Of a DNA stretch of 64,000 nucleotides, positions 11,236 through 22,724 are shown piece by piece. The position numbers and the translations under genes are program-made. The notes beneath the pieces are model-generated. The model ran no database searches. It saw only the letters and a program-made list of their open reading frames with translations, and was not told the DNA's origin. The stretch is from Acheta domesticus (lineage: Eukaryota; Arthropoda; Insecta; Orthoptera; Gryllidae): the NCBI GenBank assembly GCA_031308135.1, contig JAHLJT010009355.1, positions 4,277,217 through 4,341,216 on the forward strand, read 5' to 3'. The stretch's first letter is position 1; each line of letters begins with the position of its first letter.

Positions 11236-11399
11236 TAATAATAAGTGCAAGAAATTGCTTTATTTGGAACAGCCCACATTTTGCGTAAAGTACTGTAGAG
11301 GCACTGATAGTCACCGGATCTGCTCCTTAGGTAGCTGGTTGCAACCTGGAGTAGATTTTATATTCAGCCGACTCATAACATCTTTAGTCGTGATGTATG

Positions 11400-11443
<44 letters not shown>
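11186..11443 (+). repeat. Interspersed unit between two (AAT)n arrays, copy 2
   Basis: Same arrangement as at 938-1144: (AAC/AAT)n at 11186-11244, a unit with GTACTGTAGAGGCACTGATA and GGTAGCTGGTTGCAACCTGG, then (AAT)n at 11400-11443. Open frames with poly-Asn and poly-Ile here are artefacts of the microsatellite. Confidence 0.7.
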
Positions 11444-11444
11444 T

Positions 11445-12260
11445 AAAAATACATCAAAGTGAAACGAAGGCCGCAGTGTTGCAAATATTCGTACGAAGAA
11501 ATTATTAAGAGCTAATAATACAAAGAAGACCAATCAGGAAAAGAAGGCTTCTCGCAACTTAACTACATAACAGATCGAATCCTCTTTTGCATTTCATTTA
11601 CTTTAAGACAAGGTCAGCATCTGTAAGATGTAAGAACGCTGGCCACTAGCACATACACGACAAGGCGAATGGTAGCTCTTTTCTTGTGACTGAGGCAAGA
11701 GTGTCACAGGTAATGCATTCCCCAGTGTGTGTGTGTCCCCTAGTGTTGAAAATAAATGTGTTATTTCGTAAAACTAGGGGGCCCCTCGGGGGGGGGGGGG
11801 GGGGGCAATGTCCCTACGGAACGCCTACGGTGGAAATCATGAATCAGGTAGCACCAGAATATCCTCGTCAGGGATACGTCCAGCAGGCAGGGGACATCAA
11901 ACACTCTGATTGTGGGAACAACACCCGGCCTTCTGCGACCACGTGCACCCTCGCATTTGACTTGGAAGGAAACGGCAGAAATAAAAGGCGAGTGTAGCAC
12001 TTCATGAGTTTGATTTTCAGAATTGAAGCGACGGGAAACGGCACCCTTTGACCTCTTGATCTTTCTACGACAGGAAACGGCCAGTCGCACTACTTAAGAA
12101 CAGACGCCGGAGATCCTGAAGTTGAATGCAACATGCGGCTGCCTCCACTCCACTTTTCCAGCGCAGCGAGAGGAAGGCCCACGGAACGGAACTGGCGTCT
12201 GCTGGAGCATTTAAAAGCACAAGTGCACCAATGTTTTCCTCTCCATCAGGATTTGGGACT
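11445..12260. other. Intergenic stretch with an 18-base G run
   Basis: A G-rich tract at 11787-11808 follows GGGGCCCCTC. The remaining sequence and its short open frames (11686-11997, 11761-12090) are unrecognised. Confidence 0.35.
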
Positions 12261-12270
12261 TGGTCATTAA

Positions 12271-12663
12271 CAGGGAGCGGATTGTATGCCCTACAAAATC
12301 TTCGAATATGCTTTTTAAAATAAGCATTTATGACCTAAAAATTCTGAAATATGCACTTTAATATGCAATTAAAATTAACAATATTTCATTTCCACTATAA
12401 ATCTTTCCTGATAAAATTCAGGAGAGCATGCTTGAAATGAAAAAATGTATTTTGTGCAAACTAATATTACCTAGTTTACTTCTCGGTAGAAATAATTGAA
12501 GAAAATATGCACCTTCATGAAGTACATGATAGGTCTTCTTTCACTTTTTCTGCCTAATTTAAAAATATTGCATCCAATTCTACCCAAATGTCAAGAAATT
12601 TCACTTAGCTGTGCCCTTAAGGAACAGACAAAAATATGCAAAATCTTATAAATCCACTGCCTA
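12271..12663. mobile_element. Non-autonomous hAT-like MITE (393 bp)
   Basis: Left end CAGGGAGCGGATT and right end AATCCACTGCCTA are inverted repeats close to those of the hAT at 13223-15591. The flanking octamers are GTCATTAA and GTTATTAA (seven of eight identical). The interior has AATATGCA-type motifs near the ends. It lies only about 560 bp from the large hAT. Confidence 0.75.
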
Positions 12664-13222
12664 GTTATTAAGGTACGTGTTCGGGGCGATTTTTTCCCTT
12701 AAAAATCTCTATTAAGAGGTCCGGATTGCGCGCTGTTAATTTCTCTGAACACAAAGTTCCTACGAAAATAAAAACAGACACTTACACTCTTCTCAATGCG
12801 GACTATAAAATACTCTATTGCATTCAAATATAAAAACACGCTATTTTGAGGGGTACTATACATAACTTCACGTAAAGATCTCGTTTTGAAGAAGAGATTT
12901 CATTAAGAAAAGAAAAACCATCTTCAATATTGTGGTGCATTGTGCACGTGCCGAGCAAATTTAAAGTTTCGCAACTTTCGAAAATTCGAAGAACACAATG
13001 AAGGTTTGAACTGTGCAACTTTTTAAGCGTACTTTGCTCTGTTGGAGAAAAAAATCTGAAAATATGGAGCCATTTAAACAAAATGATAATATCTTTGAGA
13101 CTTCCTACAAAAGGGCCCCAAAAATTCCTTTCGGATCCGAAAGTGCGCAACATTCGCCGGGTCGAGCGGGGAGCTGGGACGGTGTTGGTGAAAATCCTGT
13201 CTGCCAAGCGGTTCGTCGTAAC

Positions 13223-15591
13223 TAGGGAGCGGATTTTCATGTAATAAAAAAATGAAAATATGTACATATATATGTATTTATTTTGTAAAAAAATATGTAA
13301 TCAAAAACAGAAATATGTAAAAAAACAAAATTATAATATTTCATTTATTTACATTATTAAATAATTAGAGAGTACAATTACTTGAAATTATTAAGTGAAA
13401 CTTTAAATTCTGAAAGGAAAATTGACGCCGATCAGGCCTTAAAATAGATTTGTAGAGGCTGAAATGACCGTTCCACATCAACCGAGGTAATAGGAGCATT
13501 GCTGAAAAGAGTTATTTCTCTGGGGCTCAACTCAACCTCTAACGTTCCGGTATTGTCGTTTCCAGAATGGATGTCCGAAATGATTTGCAATTCCTTCCAA
13601 CCAGGATTTTTCTCCAAAATTACCATGAATTTGTTCTTCATTTCCTTTCCTTTTTCTCCTGGTGCTTTTGAAGCTTTGGAACGTATCATTAACAATAGAA
13701 AACGCTTTCGGCTAAACGACATGTTCCGAGTCTCCAATTTTGTAATTGCATGAGCCAAAAAAAACTGCATTTAATGATATGTAGGCCAGGTCGTTCTTCA
13801 AGCTGGGATAACAATCAGAGATTTGGCTTTTTCTACTGCCGCAGTCGAATCAGAATCAAGTTTTAAAATAATATCTTTTATTTTACCGAAATTTTCGTAG
13901 TAGTATTGCGCTGCTTCTAACCAAGTACCCCATCTCGTAATTACTGGTTGGGGTGGCAAACACAGATCTGGATAACTCTCCTTAAAAATTTTCACGCGGC
14001 TTGGAGCTTTCAAAAAAAACTTTTTTTACGGACGATATCAATGCATCCACATTAGGAAATTGATTTCTCACAGTTTCCGCAACTCTATGAAGTGCATGAG
14101 CCAGGCAGGTTAAATGAATCATTTTTGGATAAAAAACCTGCAGTGCCTTTCCCGCCTTCACCATGTATGGAGCAGCATCAGATAAAAATAACAAAACGTT
14201 TTCGTTTAGTACACCACTTGGCCACAGCAGACTCATTGAATCGTTGAAAAATCTTGCTATAGATGCATGGTTACATTTTTCCAATACTTCACAGTTCAAG
14301 AGATAAGGCACCGAAGGGGATAGGGAAGAAAGTTTACCAACATTACATTGGCAATATATCTGCCTTCTACATCAGTGGTTTCATCGATTGATACCCAAAT
14401 GTTGCTGTTCTTTAAATTATCTCGAATTTTATCAAGAGTTTCCACATAAATTTCTTGTAAATAGTTTTTTCTCAACGTGCTTTCATCTGGTATTTTTTTC
14501 TCGGTATACTTTTCCAGAAACATTTTGAAATCTGAATTGTTTATTTTATGAAGAGGAATATCAGCTCTAACTAAAGCTCGGCACAAGTCTGTATTAAAAC
14601 CTGACTTACCACTTGATGTAGAAGCAGTTGAAGTTGTGATGAAGGTTTGTTGAAGCTTTGATTTTCTCTCCTTGTTTTCTTTATGCTTCGCTGTGGCAAT
14701 GTGTTGCGTCACTAAAAAGCGTTGAGAAGTCGAAATCTGCTTATCGCAACAAGAACAAAATAAAATGTTCGAATCAGTTTTAAATGTTTCATTTGGAAAT
14801 TCGCGGAGATATCTGGCCACCAAGTCTTTTCCCTTTGTCGCTGCTTTCGGCATTTTGCACACTGTTTTTCTTTCACACTAATTCGTTCTTTCTCACTATT
14901 TATGAAAATCTTTTAACACACTTTTAACACACCGTCTTGCAGGGCAGGCAAGTAACCACGAACTGAAGCAGGATGAAAAAAAATGTATGCTGAGCTGACA
15001 ACTGCCCTCTCTTCCTCTCTGATTTGCCATCCTAATCTAACATTAATTGGTATCAGGGAGAATATGACACGGGAGCGAACGTTTCCTTTCTTCATGCTAT
15101 CAGTGAAACTGAGACGCAAGTATACGACGCGTCGTAGAGAAGGTACGGCGGGAAGACTCTTCTCAATTTCACTGATACCCACTTCCGTCGCATGTTTCTC
15201 GCACATCGCAACATGCAAGAGACCTTCTACGAAAGTGGCAGGTCAATTTGCTCTCTTCTAGGAACAGTAGTTTATCTCTCCATTGAAAGCACACACCGAA
15301 GTTGCATTCGAATTCGATTCAAGAAAACAGCTCAGTGGTTCGCATTTTGTAACATCCCAAGCTAGTCTTCAAGATGTTCTTTCTCCACACAAAAATATTA
15401 CAAATATTTAAAAATATGGAGTAACAGATAAAATATGTAAAAATATGTAGTTATACCGAAATATGTAAAAATATGTAAAATAAAATATGTCTTATTCGTC
15501 TCAGAATGTCTTGAAACAAATAGTTCCAGTTGAAAAATTAAGTTATCTAGTCTCCAAAAATATATGTAAATACATACGAATCCGCTCCCTA
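13223..15591 (-). mobile_element. hAT transposon, full length with perfect 8-bp target duplication
   Basis: A 2,369-bp element with 13-bp perfect terminal inverted repeats (TAGGGAGCGGATT / AATCCGCTCCCTA) and GTCGTAAC at 13215-13222 and 15592-15599. Both subterminal regions are studded with AAATATGTA motifs, probably transposase-binding sites. It encodes a degenerate minus-strand transposase. The target duplication is unmutated, so insertion was fairly recent relative to other elements here. Confidence 0.95.
13432..14853 (-). pseudogene. hAT transposase (BED finger, CGGBP1-like group), frameshifted
   Basis: The ATG at 14851-14853 gives [24 protein letters not shown]-type zinc finger follows: FCSCCDKQI ... 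TQHIATAKH. Catalytic-core markers are [19 protein letters not shown] and [12 protein letters not shown], then VITRWGTWLEAAQYYYENFG. The C terminus has the hAT dimerisation block NAPITSVDVERSFQ. The frame shifts near 14300 and 14000 and is interrupted near 13798, so no full-length protein can be made. The BED finger resembles that of vertebrate CGGBP1, which derives from this hAT group; that link is from family knowledge. Confidence 0.88.
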
Positions 15592-15639
15592 GTCGTAACC
15601 AATCTTTCGTTCGAGACTTACAAAAAGTGGGAGCGTAGG

Positions 15640-15775
15640 CAGGGGCGGAGCCAGCCCATCGTTTTGGAGGGGGCCAGCGTACATGTTTGTTAAATAATGA
15701 ACGTTTGTTAATATATTGAACATTATTTTTGCAATGTGTATACGATAATGGTGGATAATAAAATAATCAATCAAG
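15640..15775 (+). mobile_element. Left part of a GGGGCGG-family MITE
   Basis: Starts CAGGGGCGGAGCCAG and continues with the TTAAATAATGAAC and GTGTATACGATAAT text seen at 19153-19371. The right half is not adjacent; text similar to the right half (AAATCAATCTTTGCAAATG, CCTAGGCC) appears at 17110-17190, so later insertions may have split it. Confidence 0.5.
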
Positions 15776-16290
15776 TCATGAAAAACACATATTTAGAAGT
15801 GGAAATTTCAAGCACGATGGACACATATAATGAAATTAAACAGCAAGTAATTAAAGGAGCTAGAATATCGGGATATCTAAAAGATATAACCTGGAGAAAT
15901 AAGTATCTTAATACAGCAAAAATATATAAAACTATAGTAAGACCCGTTATTACTCATGGAGCAGAGACGTGGGCCGATCCTAGAAAGAACTACAAAAGCC
16001 CTACAAAGAACTTCAGAGATGACTACCTTAAGAGCAATAACAGGAAAAACAAGATGGGATAGAATAAATAAAGATATAAAGAATGAGTGTGGCGAAACGG
16101 ACATCGTTAAATTCATAAGAAGGAGAAGAAAAGGCTGGGATGAACACGTTTCCAGGTCAGATAATGGTAGACTGATCAGAACAGCAAGAGGTCCATGACC
16201 CAGGAAGACTGAAGAAAAAAAAGATGGATCGAGAGCCGCGCATCGACATCTCCCGACTCATCATGTGTCAGGAATAACAGGCTCCACCTT
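15740..16290 (+). pseudogene. RTE/BovB-type LINE fragment (end of reverse transcriptase)
   Basis: Frame 1 (to about 15990) gives EISSTMDTYNEIKQQVIKGA, ISGYLKDITWRNKYLNTAKI and IYKTIVRPVITHGAETWA. After a frameshift, another frame gives LRAITGKTRWDRINKDIKNE and FIRRRRKGWDEHVSR. This series is typical of the C-terminal part of RTE-clade reverse transcriptases. The N-terminal domains are missing, as expected for 5' truncation. Confidence 0.8.
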
Positions 16291-16299
16291 CATAGAAGA

Positions 16300-17245
16300 A
16301 GAATACGATAATATTTGATATGATGATTAGACATCGGATGTTTAGGGAAAGGCCTATTTTTTTCTAGCAAACTGATTTAAAGGCTGATAATATATGAGCA
16401 CGAATCTTGACAAATGATGACATATTACGAAGTTTTATAATGTTTATTTTAGCATAAATGCCTTTTTTTACATAAATGCCTTTTCTTTAAAATTATTTCA
16501 CGTTTTTGCCATTTATATATTGTTTTTATACACAACGCTAAGATATCAGAAAATCGACCACGGTCCAACCTGACCATTCATTACGAAACCTTCAATTCAC
16601 GAATTTGCATTTTGAAATACGAGAGAAATCCTGAAAGTATACCAACATATTTTTTCTCCTTTCCCCTATTTCATAAATACTAGCCATGTTCTGAGAAAAT
16701 GGTCGAATGACAATACACCAAGGGCACCTTTTGAGTGGAAATAAATGTAAATTCCCAGAAGGTTTCAGTGTTGCCAATTTTGGACTTCTAAAAAATATGC
16801 CAGACACATCAGTTGACTTTCAGAAATCCTTCTCTGAATTAAAACTGATTTTGTCTGCCAATCGTTGCAAATTTGAAATTGCGATCCTTGAAAAGTTACT
16901 GGTAATATATTGAAATGGAAACTAATAAGAATAAAATGAAGAGTTCTAATATGTATGGATTTCTACTAATAATTTATTGTGAAGGTGCTAACCACACGAA
17001 CCCTTATCCCACGGCCGAGAGGCTGGATCCCCACAGGGCGGCCAAGGCCCGTAGCGGCTGTCGAGCCATAGGACAGGACACATATTATACCATAACATTT
17101 TTTTAAAAATACATACATAATTCTAACATAAATATTTAAATCAATCTTTGCAAATGAAAGAAGGTAACAACCGAAAATCCTAGGCCTTTTGCGGGGAAAG
17201 GGGCAGGAGCGCTTGGCTGCCATTTGGAGCCCCGTGCGGAACATC
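16300..17245. other. Repeat-like intergenic stretch
   Basis: Contains CATAAATGCCTTTT motifs twice (16450-16495) and a GC-rich patch at 17005-17075 (CCACGGCCGAGAGGCTGGAT) that may be a SINE fragment in reverse orientation. No gene is supported. Confidence 0.35.
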
Positions 17246-17249
17246 TGTA

Positions 17250-17997
17250 CAGCGGAAGTCAAGAGGAACGGTACATGCTCTCAGGGGTGATGCTACTGGT
17301 GATTCTGAACAAAAACTGCTAATAAACATATGCCCTCTTCTTAACCGTTTCAGGATAAACAGCTCCAGTTGTTTTAAATAGCCCTCTTAATGGAGCACGG
17401 TATCTTGATTTTCTTCAAAACGTGTGACCACAATACGTGGAGGATATCCCTTTAGCAGTACAAGCTCGTATGTACTTTCAGCACGACGGAGCTCCTGCAC
17501 ACTCCGTACGGCAAGTGACAGGGTACCTCAACGAAACGTATCCTGGTCGTTGGATCGGTCACAACGTGGAGTCATTGCTTGGCCTCCGAGGTCACCCGAC
17601 CTTACCCCGATTGTTGTTCGGGTTGGATTATGAGCGAAGTCTACAAGCGCAGATTGGACCCAAGAGAGGAACTGCTCGCTCGAATTTTAGATGCTTGTGC
17701 TCAAGTAAAGGAATGCAGAAATGAGCTCAGATCAGCAACACAACACTTGTCTACAACAGCAGCAAAATGCATTGAAGTTGACGGTCGACTGTTGAACATC
17801 TTTTGTGAGGAAATTTACACCATTAAACAAAATAAAACTTAACACTACTGTCACTTGCACTTTTCCCGTTCCTAGTTTTTTCATTAGTTTACCCTGAAAC
17901 AGTTAAGAAAAGGACATATGATTATTAGAATTTTTTGTTCAGAATCACCCGTAGAATCACTCCTCAAAGCATGTACCTTTCCTCCAGTCTCATCCTG
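17250..17997 (+). mobile_element. Mariner/Tc1-type element, internally deleted, ~100-bp terminal repeats
   Basis: TA at 17248-17249 and 17998-17999 borders 748 bp. The terminal inverted repeats run about 100 bp; matching parts include GGTGATTCTGAACAAAA, GGTACATGC and TTCTTAAC-GTTTCAGG. The inside retains only the C-terminal half of a transposase, so this is a deletion derivative. Confidence 0.85.
17380..17842 (+). pseudogene. Mariner/Tc1-type transposase, C-terminal part, frameshifted
   Basis: EDIPLAVQARMYFQHDGAPA carries the second catalytic Asp (FQHDGAPAH). After one frameshift AWPPRSPDLTP carries the third; after another, a C-terminal stretch follows (EVYKRRLDPREELLARILDA). The DNA-binding domain and the first catalytic Asp are absent. 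The stop lies at 17840-17842 just before the right terminal repeat. Confidence 0.85.
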
Positions 17998-18029
17998 TAT
18001 AACACAATGTGGTGCTATCTACACAGCGC

Positions 18030-18130
18030 ATTAGAGGAGAGGTTCCCAAACTTTCTTTCACCCCCCCCCCATCTGTCAAGAGGAAAGCTTCTTACGCCCC
18101 CTTGCACATTTTTGGTTGGCAATGAGTGAA
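18030..18130 (+). repeat. GAGGTTCCCAAACTTT plus C-run, possible hAT-type end
   Basis: GAGAGGTTCCCAAACTTTCT followed by a C run resembles a widespread hAT terminus. I found no matching right end or target duplication, so only a possible fragment. Confidence 0.25.
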
Positions 18131-18589
18131 ACAAGTGTTTTGGAATAACAATGCATTTAATTTTGGTACTCTTTATAATATCACGAGTTAAGTAGTTTTT
18201 TTCTTCCTTTTGTAGAAATGTACGGTTGGTTTTTTGAGGTTAGATCAAGAAATGCAATACGAATTATGCCTAAAATTCCTAGGTCTACTTATGTCACAAT
18301 GCAAGAAGGTAACTATGACAAGAGAAAACGGAAACCTTCCTAGCGCGCACAGACCTGGAGAGGGTGGGGGTGAGCCACGGCCCGATGGGTCCCGCGCCCC
18401 CTCGGCTCGTCTCTGCGCCTCCCTTGGGTGGGGGGGCGCCACCACAGACAGCAGTAAGAACTTTCCACGTTTCGGGAAATCAATAACGAGTTTTTCTGCG
18501 AAAAACCGCAGCACAGAATATCTTTCAAAGCAGCATTGAGTATATTTCTGTATATTACGTGTTATTAAGCCAGAAAGTAATAAACTATG

Positions 18590-18936
18590 ACTTTTCAACT
18601 TCAAATGGAGACCAAACAATTTCAAATTGGAATGAAACACATTCAAATCGAGAACAATCCCTTCCAAATTGAGCCTTAACACGTTAAAACAGGAAAGTAA
18701 ATAAAAATCAGGTTACAACCATTTAGGGATATCATCTGCCTGATAATTTAAGACATGTAGTACATATTCGTATCGTTTTCTTTTATTTACATCAACTTTC
18801 TTTCTTTACTCGATTTGAAATTGTTGCGTCTCAAACAACTTGTGTTTCCCAATCCCAATCTGCTCGCGTTTATTCTCATTTTGAGTGTGTTAGTACCCAA
18901 TTTGAAATTGCTTGGTCTCTTTTTGAAGTCGAAACG
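18590..18936. mobile_element. Long inverted-repeat element (compact copy)
   Basis: The left end (TTTTCAACTTCAAATGGAGA, AATTTCAAATTGG) and right end (TTGAAATTGCTTGGTCTC, TTTTTGAAGTCGAAA) are inverted copies; the core contains AATCAGGTTACAAC and TATTCGTATCGTTTTC. The same sequence, split by a 2.5-kb insert, forms the element at 24163-27104. Confidence 0.7.
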
Positions 18937-19152
18937 GGACAGACTTCTCTTCGTCGTGGACTGCAGCGCCGGCGAGAGAGCGAGGGAGGGGCGTCGCTTT
19001 GAAGTGCGGTCACTCGCGACGGAGTTCGCAAGCCACGCTCCGGCGCACGCAGCCATCCGCGTGCTGTCATTATTCACGGAACATTCCCACGAAAACGTAC
19101 CTTTCATGCAAGCAACAAACGTACAGCTCGGAGAATAACCATCCATGGACGC

Positions 19153-19371
19153 AGGGGCGGATCCAGACGACCATTCTGGGGGGTGGGGACATCGTCTATT
19201 TTTGCTAAATAAGCAACATATTATATTGTAGAATGATTCTGCAGTGTATATACGATAATATACAATATTGTTCTTCAAATAATTACCTAATTTTAATGTC
19301 AATCAATATGTAAATCAATTGTGCCATATAAAGGAAGGTAAAGGAAAACCCTAGGCGTGGATCCGCCAATG
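19153..19371. mobile_element. GGGGCGGATCCAG-family MITE (219 bp)
   Basis: CAGGGGCGGATCCAG on the left and GTGGATCCGCCAATG on the right are inverted. The interior TTCTTCAAATAATTACCTAA and AAAGGAAGGTAAAGGAAAA matches 8179-8450. No clean target duplication seen. Confidence 0.7.
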
Positions 19372-19469
19372 CACGAACACAATTTCACACACGCGACGTG
19401 TCGTCCGTAGGTTCGTAGGAAGGCAAATGTGGCGACCGCCGAATAAGAAGGCGTCTTGATGCAAGTTTC

Positions 19470-19700
19470 ATCTCCGAACGGCGGAGCGCCGCTCGGCCCA
19501 ATCGCCTCCGCCCCCTCGCAGCCCCGGGGGAGCGGGCGGGGCGAGGGAGGGAAGCAAGAGGGCGAGGGGCGCCGAGGGCCCTGCGGGCGAAGGGCGGCCG
19601 CGCGCCGTTGCCGCATCGCCGCTGCCGCCCCGCGAGGGCCGCGCGCGCAGGCGCCCTTCGCCGCTCACGCAACCAAAGGCACTCGCGCACACCACACGCC
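19470..19700. other. CpG-dense GC-rich segment
   Basis: Abrupt GC-rich block with many CpGs, open in several frames on both strands, which is expected from composition. Could be a promoter CpG island; no exon or splice signal supports a gene. Confidence 0.45.
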
Positions 19701-20285
19701 TCTTCAAACACTCAACAACGTACGTAACACAATACAAAATAATGTAGCAATGATACAGTAACTGCCCATTCACAACGCAAACATAAACACAAGCATGCTG
19801 TTAACATAAACGTTTCGACGACGTCCATAAGCAGACTCATTCACAATGCCTTCGCAGAAGCAAAATTTCGATATTCTGCGACATTCATTTAACTTTTGCT
19901 CGTTTCTCAAAAATCAGAGTTGCCATCCTCATGGAAGAAAATTACGGTGTCGTGGACTGAAAATAACCACGAAATAATGGGGTTTAATCAATACCACCTG
20001 CGAAGATCTACTTAAGTGGTGTTGGTTTAATTCCCGTCATATTCACAAAGTTCGCAGCGCCAAAATACGAAAAAACACGTTTTTGGAAATTTCTTTGTAT
20101 CTTCCGACCGGATCCGAGAGCAAATTATTAGTTCTCCATCACGAGACCGAGACGCGTCGAATGACACCTCATATGTCTCGATTGGTGCACGGGGAAAGGT
20201 CTAAATGTGAGAGAAGGAACCGCAAATCCGCACGCACGCACACGGGGAGTTCACTCAAGTACTATACAGGGATGTAATAATAATA

Positions 20286-20468
20286 CAGTAAACCCTCATT
20301 ACCGCGAATTCGCTTAACACACATTTCACCGCATCACGAACAAAACTTCGGTCCCGGCAAGGGATTTCGGTAATATGGGCATTTGTAATACTCAGGTAAC
20401 ACGAATATTTACAACACGAACTAAGATTATTTCGGTCCCTTGGAATTCGTGTTAATGAGGGCTTACTG
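20286..20468. mobile_element. pogo-like MITE, TA target duplication (183 bp)
   Basis: Starts CAGTAAACCCTCATTACCGC and ends TTAATGAGGGCTTACTG, with TA on both sides (20284-20285, 20469-20470). Internal CGAATTCG / ACACGAAT motifs repeat in both halves. Confidence 0.8.
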
Positions 20469-21036
20469 TAATTATTTACGCACCATGGGCGTTATAAGAA
20501 TTCGAATGATCTCGGGCGACAAAATCCCCGTGACTAATGACAATCAGGGGTGACGAAAATCATTAAAACCAGTTAACGCCCGTGGTACATACATACTGTT
20601 ATTTTTTCCCTAACTTTATTAATTAAAATTTACTTATTTACTAATTAACTAATGTTAACTTGGCTCGGTTTCTCTTATCACATCTCCCCGACAATTCCCT
20701 TTCGTAATTCCCTCCTTAAGGGAACACGTAGCATCATTCAACTGTTTTCGTATTTCCCCCGAAACCACGAGTCCTTTCGGTTCACGGAAGTTGTGTAACG
20801 TACATCCAGCTCCGTATCGAAGGCAATAACAAGCTATCAAGTATCAGTAAAAATAAATTAATGTTTTGATATTTTTTCAATGTTTTAACGTTTTAAACAA
20901 TCATAATATGACACGATATTGAACAATTATCAGTTCGCACGCCAAATGAGGAACAATTATTACACACCAAATTAAAATCATAATACAATGTGCAGTTTGT
21001 GTCTTCTCTTCAGTCAATATCAAGAAATATGCCAGG

Positions 21037-21458
21037 TATCTCCCATCAGCGGGGCACCGCCCCAGTCGGGACAAGCTCTAAGCTCCGGACCGGTCTCCCG
21101 GAACGTGGGGTAGTGTAGTGCATGTTAGTATAAGTGTGTGTGTGTGTGTGTGGTGTGTGTGTGTGTGTGTAAGAGGAGAGGATAGGATAAGGAAGAGGGA
21201 GCAATATCACGCGCGGTCTCGTGGCCCGATTGTTAGGGTACTGCTCCGGCATTAGCCTGGTGTTGATCGGAGAAATCACGGAAAACTACCGATCAGAGCA
21301 GCCGGCCGCTAGAATTCTCCCCCGCGACTGAACCCGATCTAGCTGACAAGCTAGTGTCGAAAATCCTGCCGCAGTCGGAAGTGGAAGCGTAGGACCTCCC
21401 GATCAGAGGGACTCCAGTGGCATCAGTTGATGCATTGAGCCATCTCTCCCGGTGAGTT
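21037..21458 (-). mobile_element. tRNA-derived SINE family S1, copy 1 (with GT microsatellite)
   Basis: On the minus strand the head GAGATGGCTCAATGCATCAA is an A-box-like start; a body follows with GGCCGGCTGCTCTGATC, TTTCTCCGATCAACACCAGG and AATGCCGGAGCAGTACCCTA. The body matches 38342-38708 and, in part, 48185-48290. A (GT)n array at 21134-21170 lies in the 3' half of this copy only. Confidence 0.75.
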
Positions 21459-21599
21459 TTCCAGAAAATTGCATAAAAAATAACATGTATGCACATGTTA
21501 TAAATGAAATAACATGGATGCACTTGCGAGTACAAGTGTAACAAAGTACAAAATTACGCCCTTCGTGTAAATATTAATAACGAGAGGGATGAAACAAAC

Positions 21600-22110
21600 T
21601 AGCGATCCTGAAACTGCACATACTTTCTCGTATTATTTCTTCCTTTCTGCAATTTTCGAAAATTCAGAGATTTTTTCATGTACATTATTTCTAACTTTAA
21701 AGAACTGCATTCATTAAGTAAACAATAATGTAGTTTTGAAAAGTTAATTTTTTGTTTGCGATTTTCGAAAACAGTTTTGGCCGAAAAGGGGACCAGCGGC
21801 AAATTCTTTACCAACCTTTTCTACATCCGAAAAAAATTGAAGACGTTGGAGCCACTTTTGAGGAAATATATGTTAAACATTGCCTACATTAAGGCAAAAT
21901 TATCCGAAATCTATTAATTTTTTCGAAAAATCGTACGTGATCGTATTTCAACGTCTGAATTTAAAGAACAAATTTTCAAAGAAAAAATATCTCTACCTTC
22001 AATTTTGTAGTTGTAGGAAGACCGCCGAAAAACATTGAACTTAAGTAATTTTCGAAAATTCAGATTATTCAACGAAAATTAGATTAGTGCCATTAACCAA
22101 TGTTTTGGTG
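21600..22110. repeat. AT-rich interspersed repeat R, copy 1
   Basis: Contains AATTTTGTAGTTGTAGGAAG, TAATTTTCGAAAATTCAGA and GGAGCCACTTTTGAGGAAAT, which recur in the same order at 39680-40270 and 44185-44610. Function and class unknown. Confidence 0.5.
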
Positions 22111-22289
22111 TCAAGGGCCCACACAACGTGGATTCTGACTACAAAATGTGGCAGCGGAATTAACTTCTACAAATAGGAACAATATTTATGTGTTTTTTTC
22201 GTTACCAGGATCCCAAGTGACTAACTTTTCTGTCGAAAAATTGACGATTTCTACCGCAGCATTACAATACTTAGTTTATTGCGGAAGTA

Positions 22290-22719
22290 CATAGTCGACT
22301 TTGGTTATAGTGAACTTCTGGGCATTAGCATGTTTGGTTCACTATATCCGACGATGCCAAAATTAAATAGAATTTCTCCACAATGACTGATTTTATTAAT
22401 ATACAGATACAACAAATTCATTAACAGCATGAATGTAATATTTTAATATCTTTATTTAAAAATTATTAAAAAATAAATTAATTTCAATTGTTTGTTTCGT
22501 AGTTATGGAATTCGTGGCACTGAGGGGATATATTCTTTTCCAGGAAGAAATTCATTTCCAGGACGTATTTCTTACGTTCACTATAGCCGAGGTTTCGTTT
22601 CACTATAACCGAGTCTTTTTAATTCTTATTTGTAATGTAAGTGAAACGGGACCGGTGAATTAAGTTCACTATAACCGAGGGTTCGCTATATCCGAGTTCA
22701 TTATTACCAGAGTTGACTG
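22290..22719. mobile_element. pogo/Tc1-like MITE with TTCACTATAACCGAG repeats
   Basis: TA at 22288-22289 and 22720-22721. The left terminus (CATAGTCGACTTTGGTTATA) and right terminus (ACCAGAGTTGACTG) are imperfect inverted repeats. The motif TTCACTATAACCGAG or its variants occurs at least twice near the left end and four times near the right end. Confidence 0.7.
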
Positions 22720-22724
22720 TAGTA

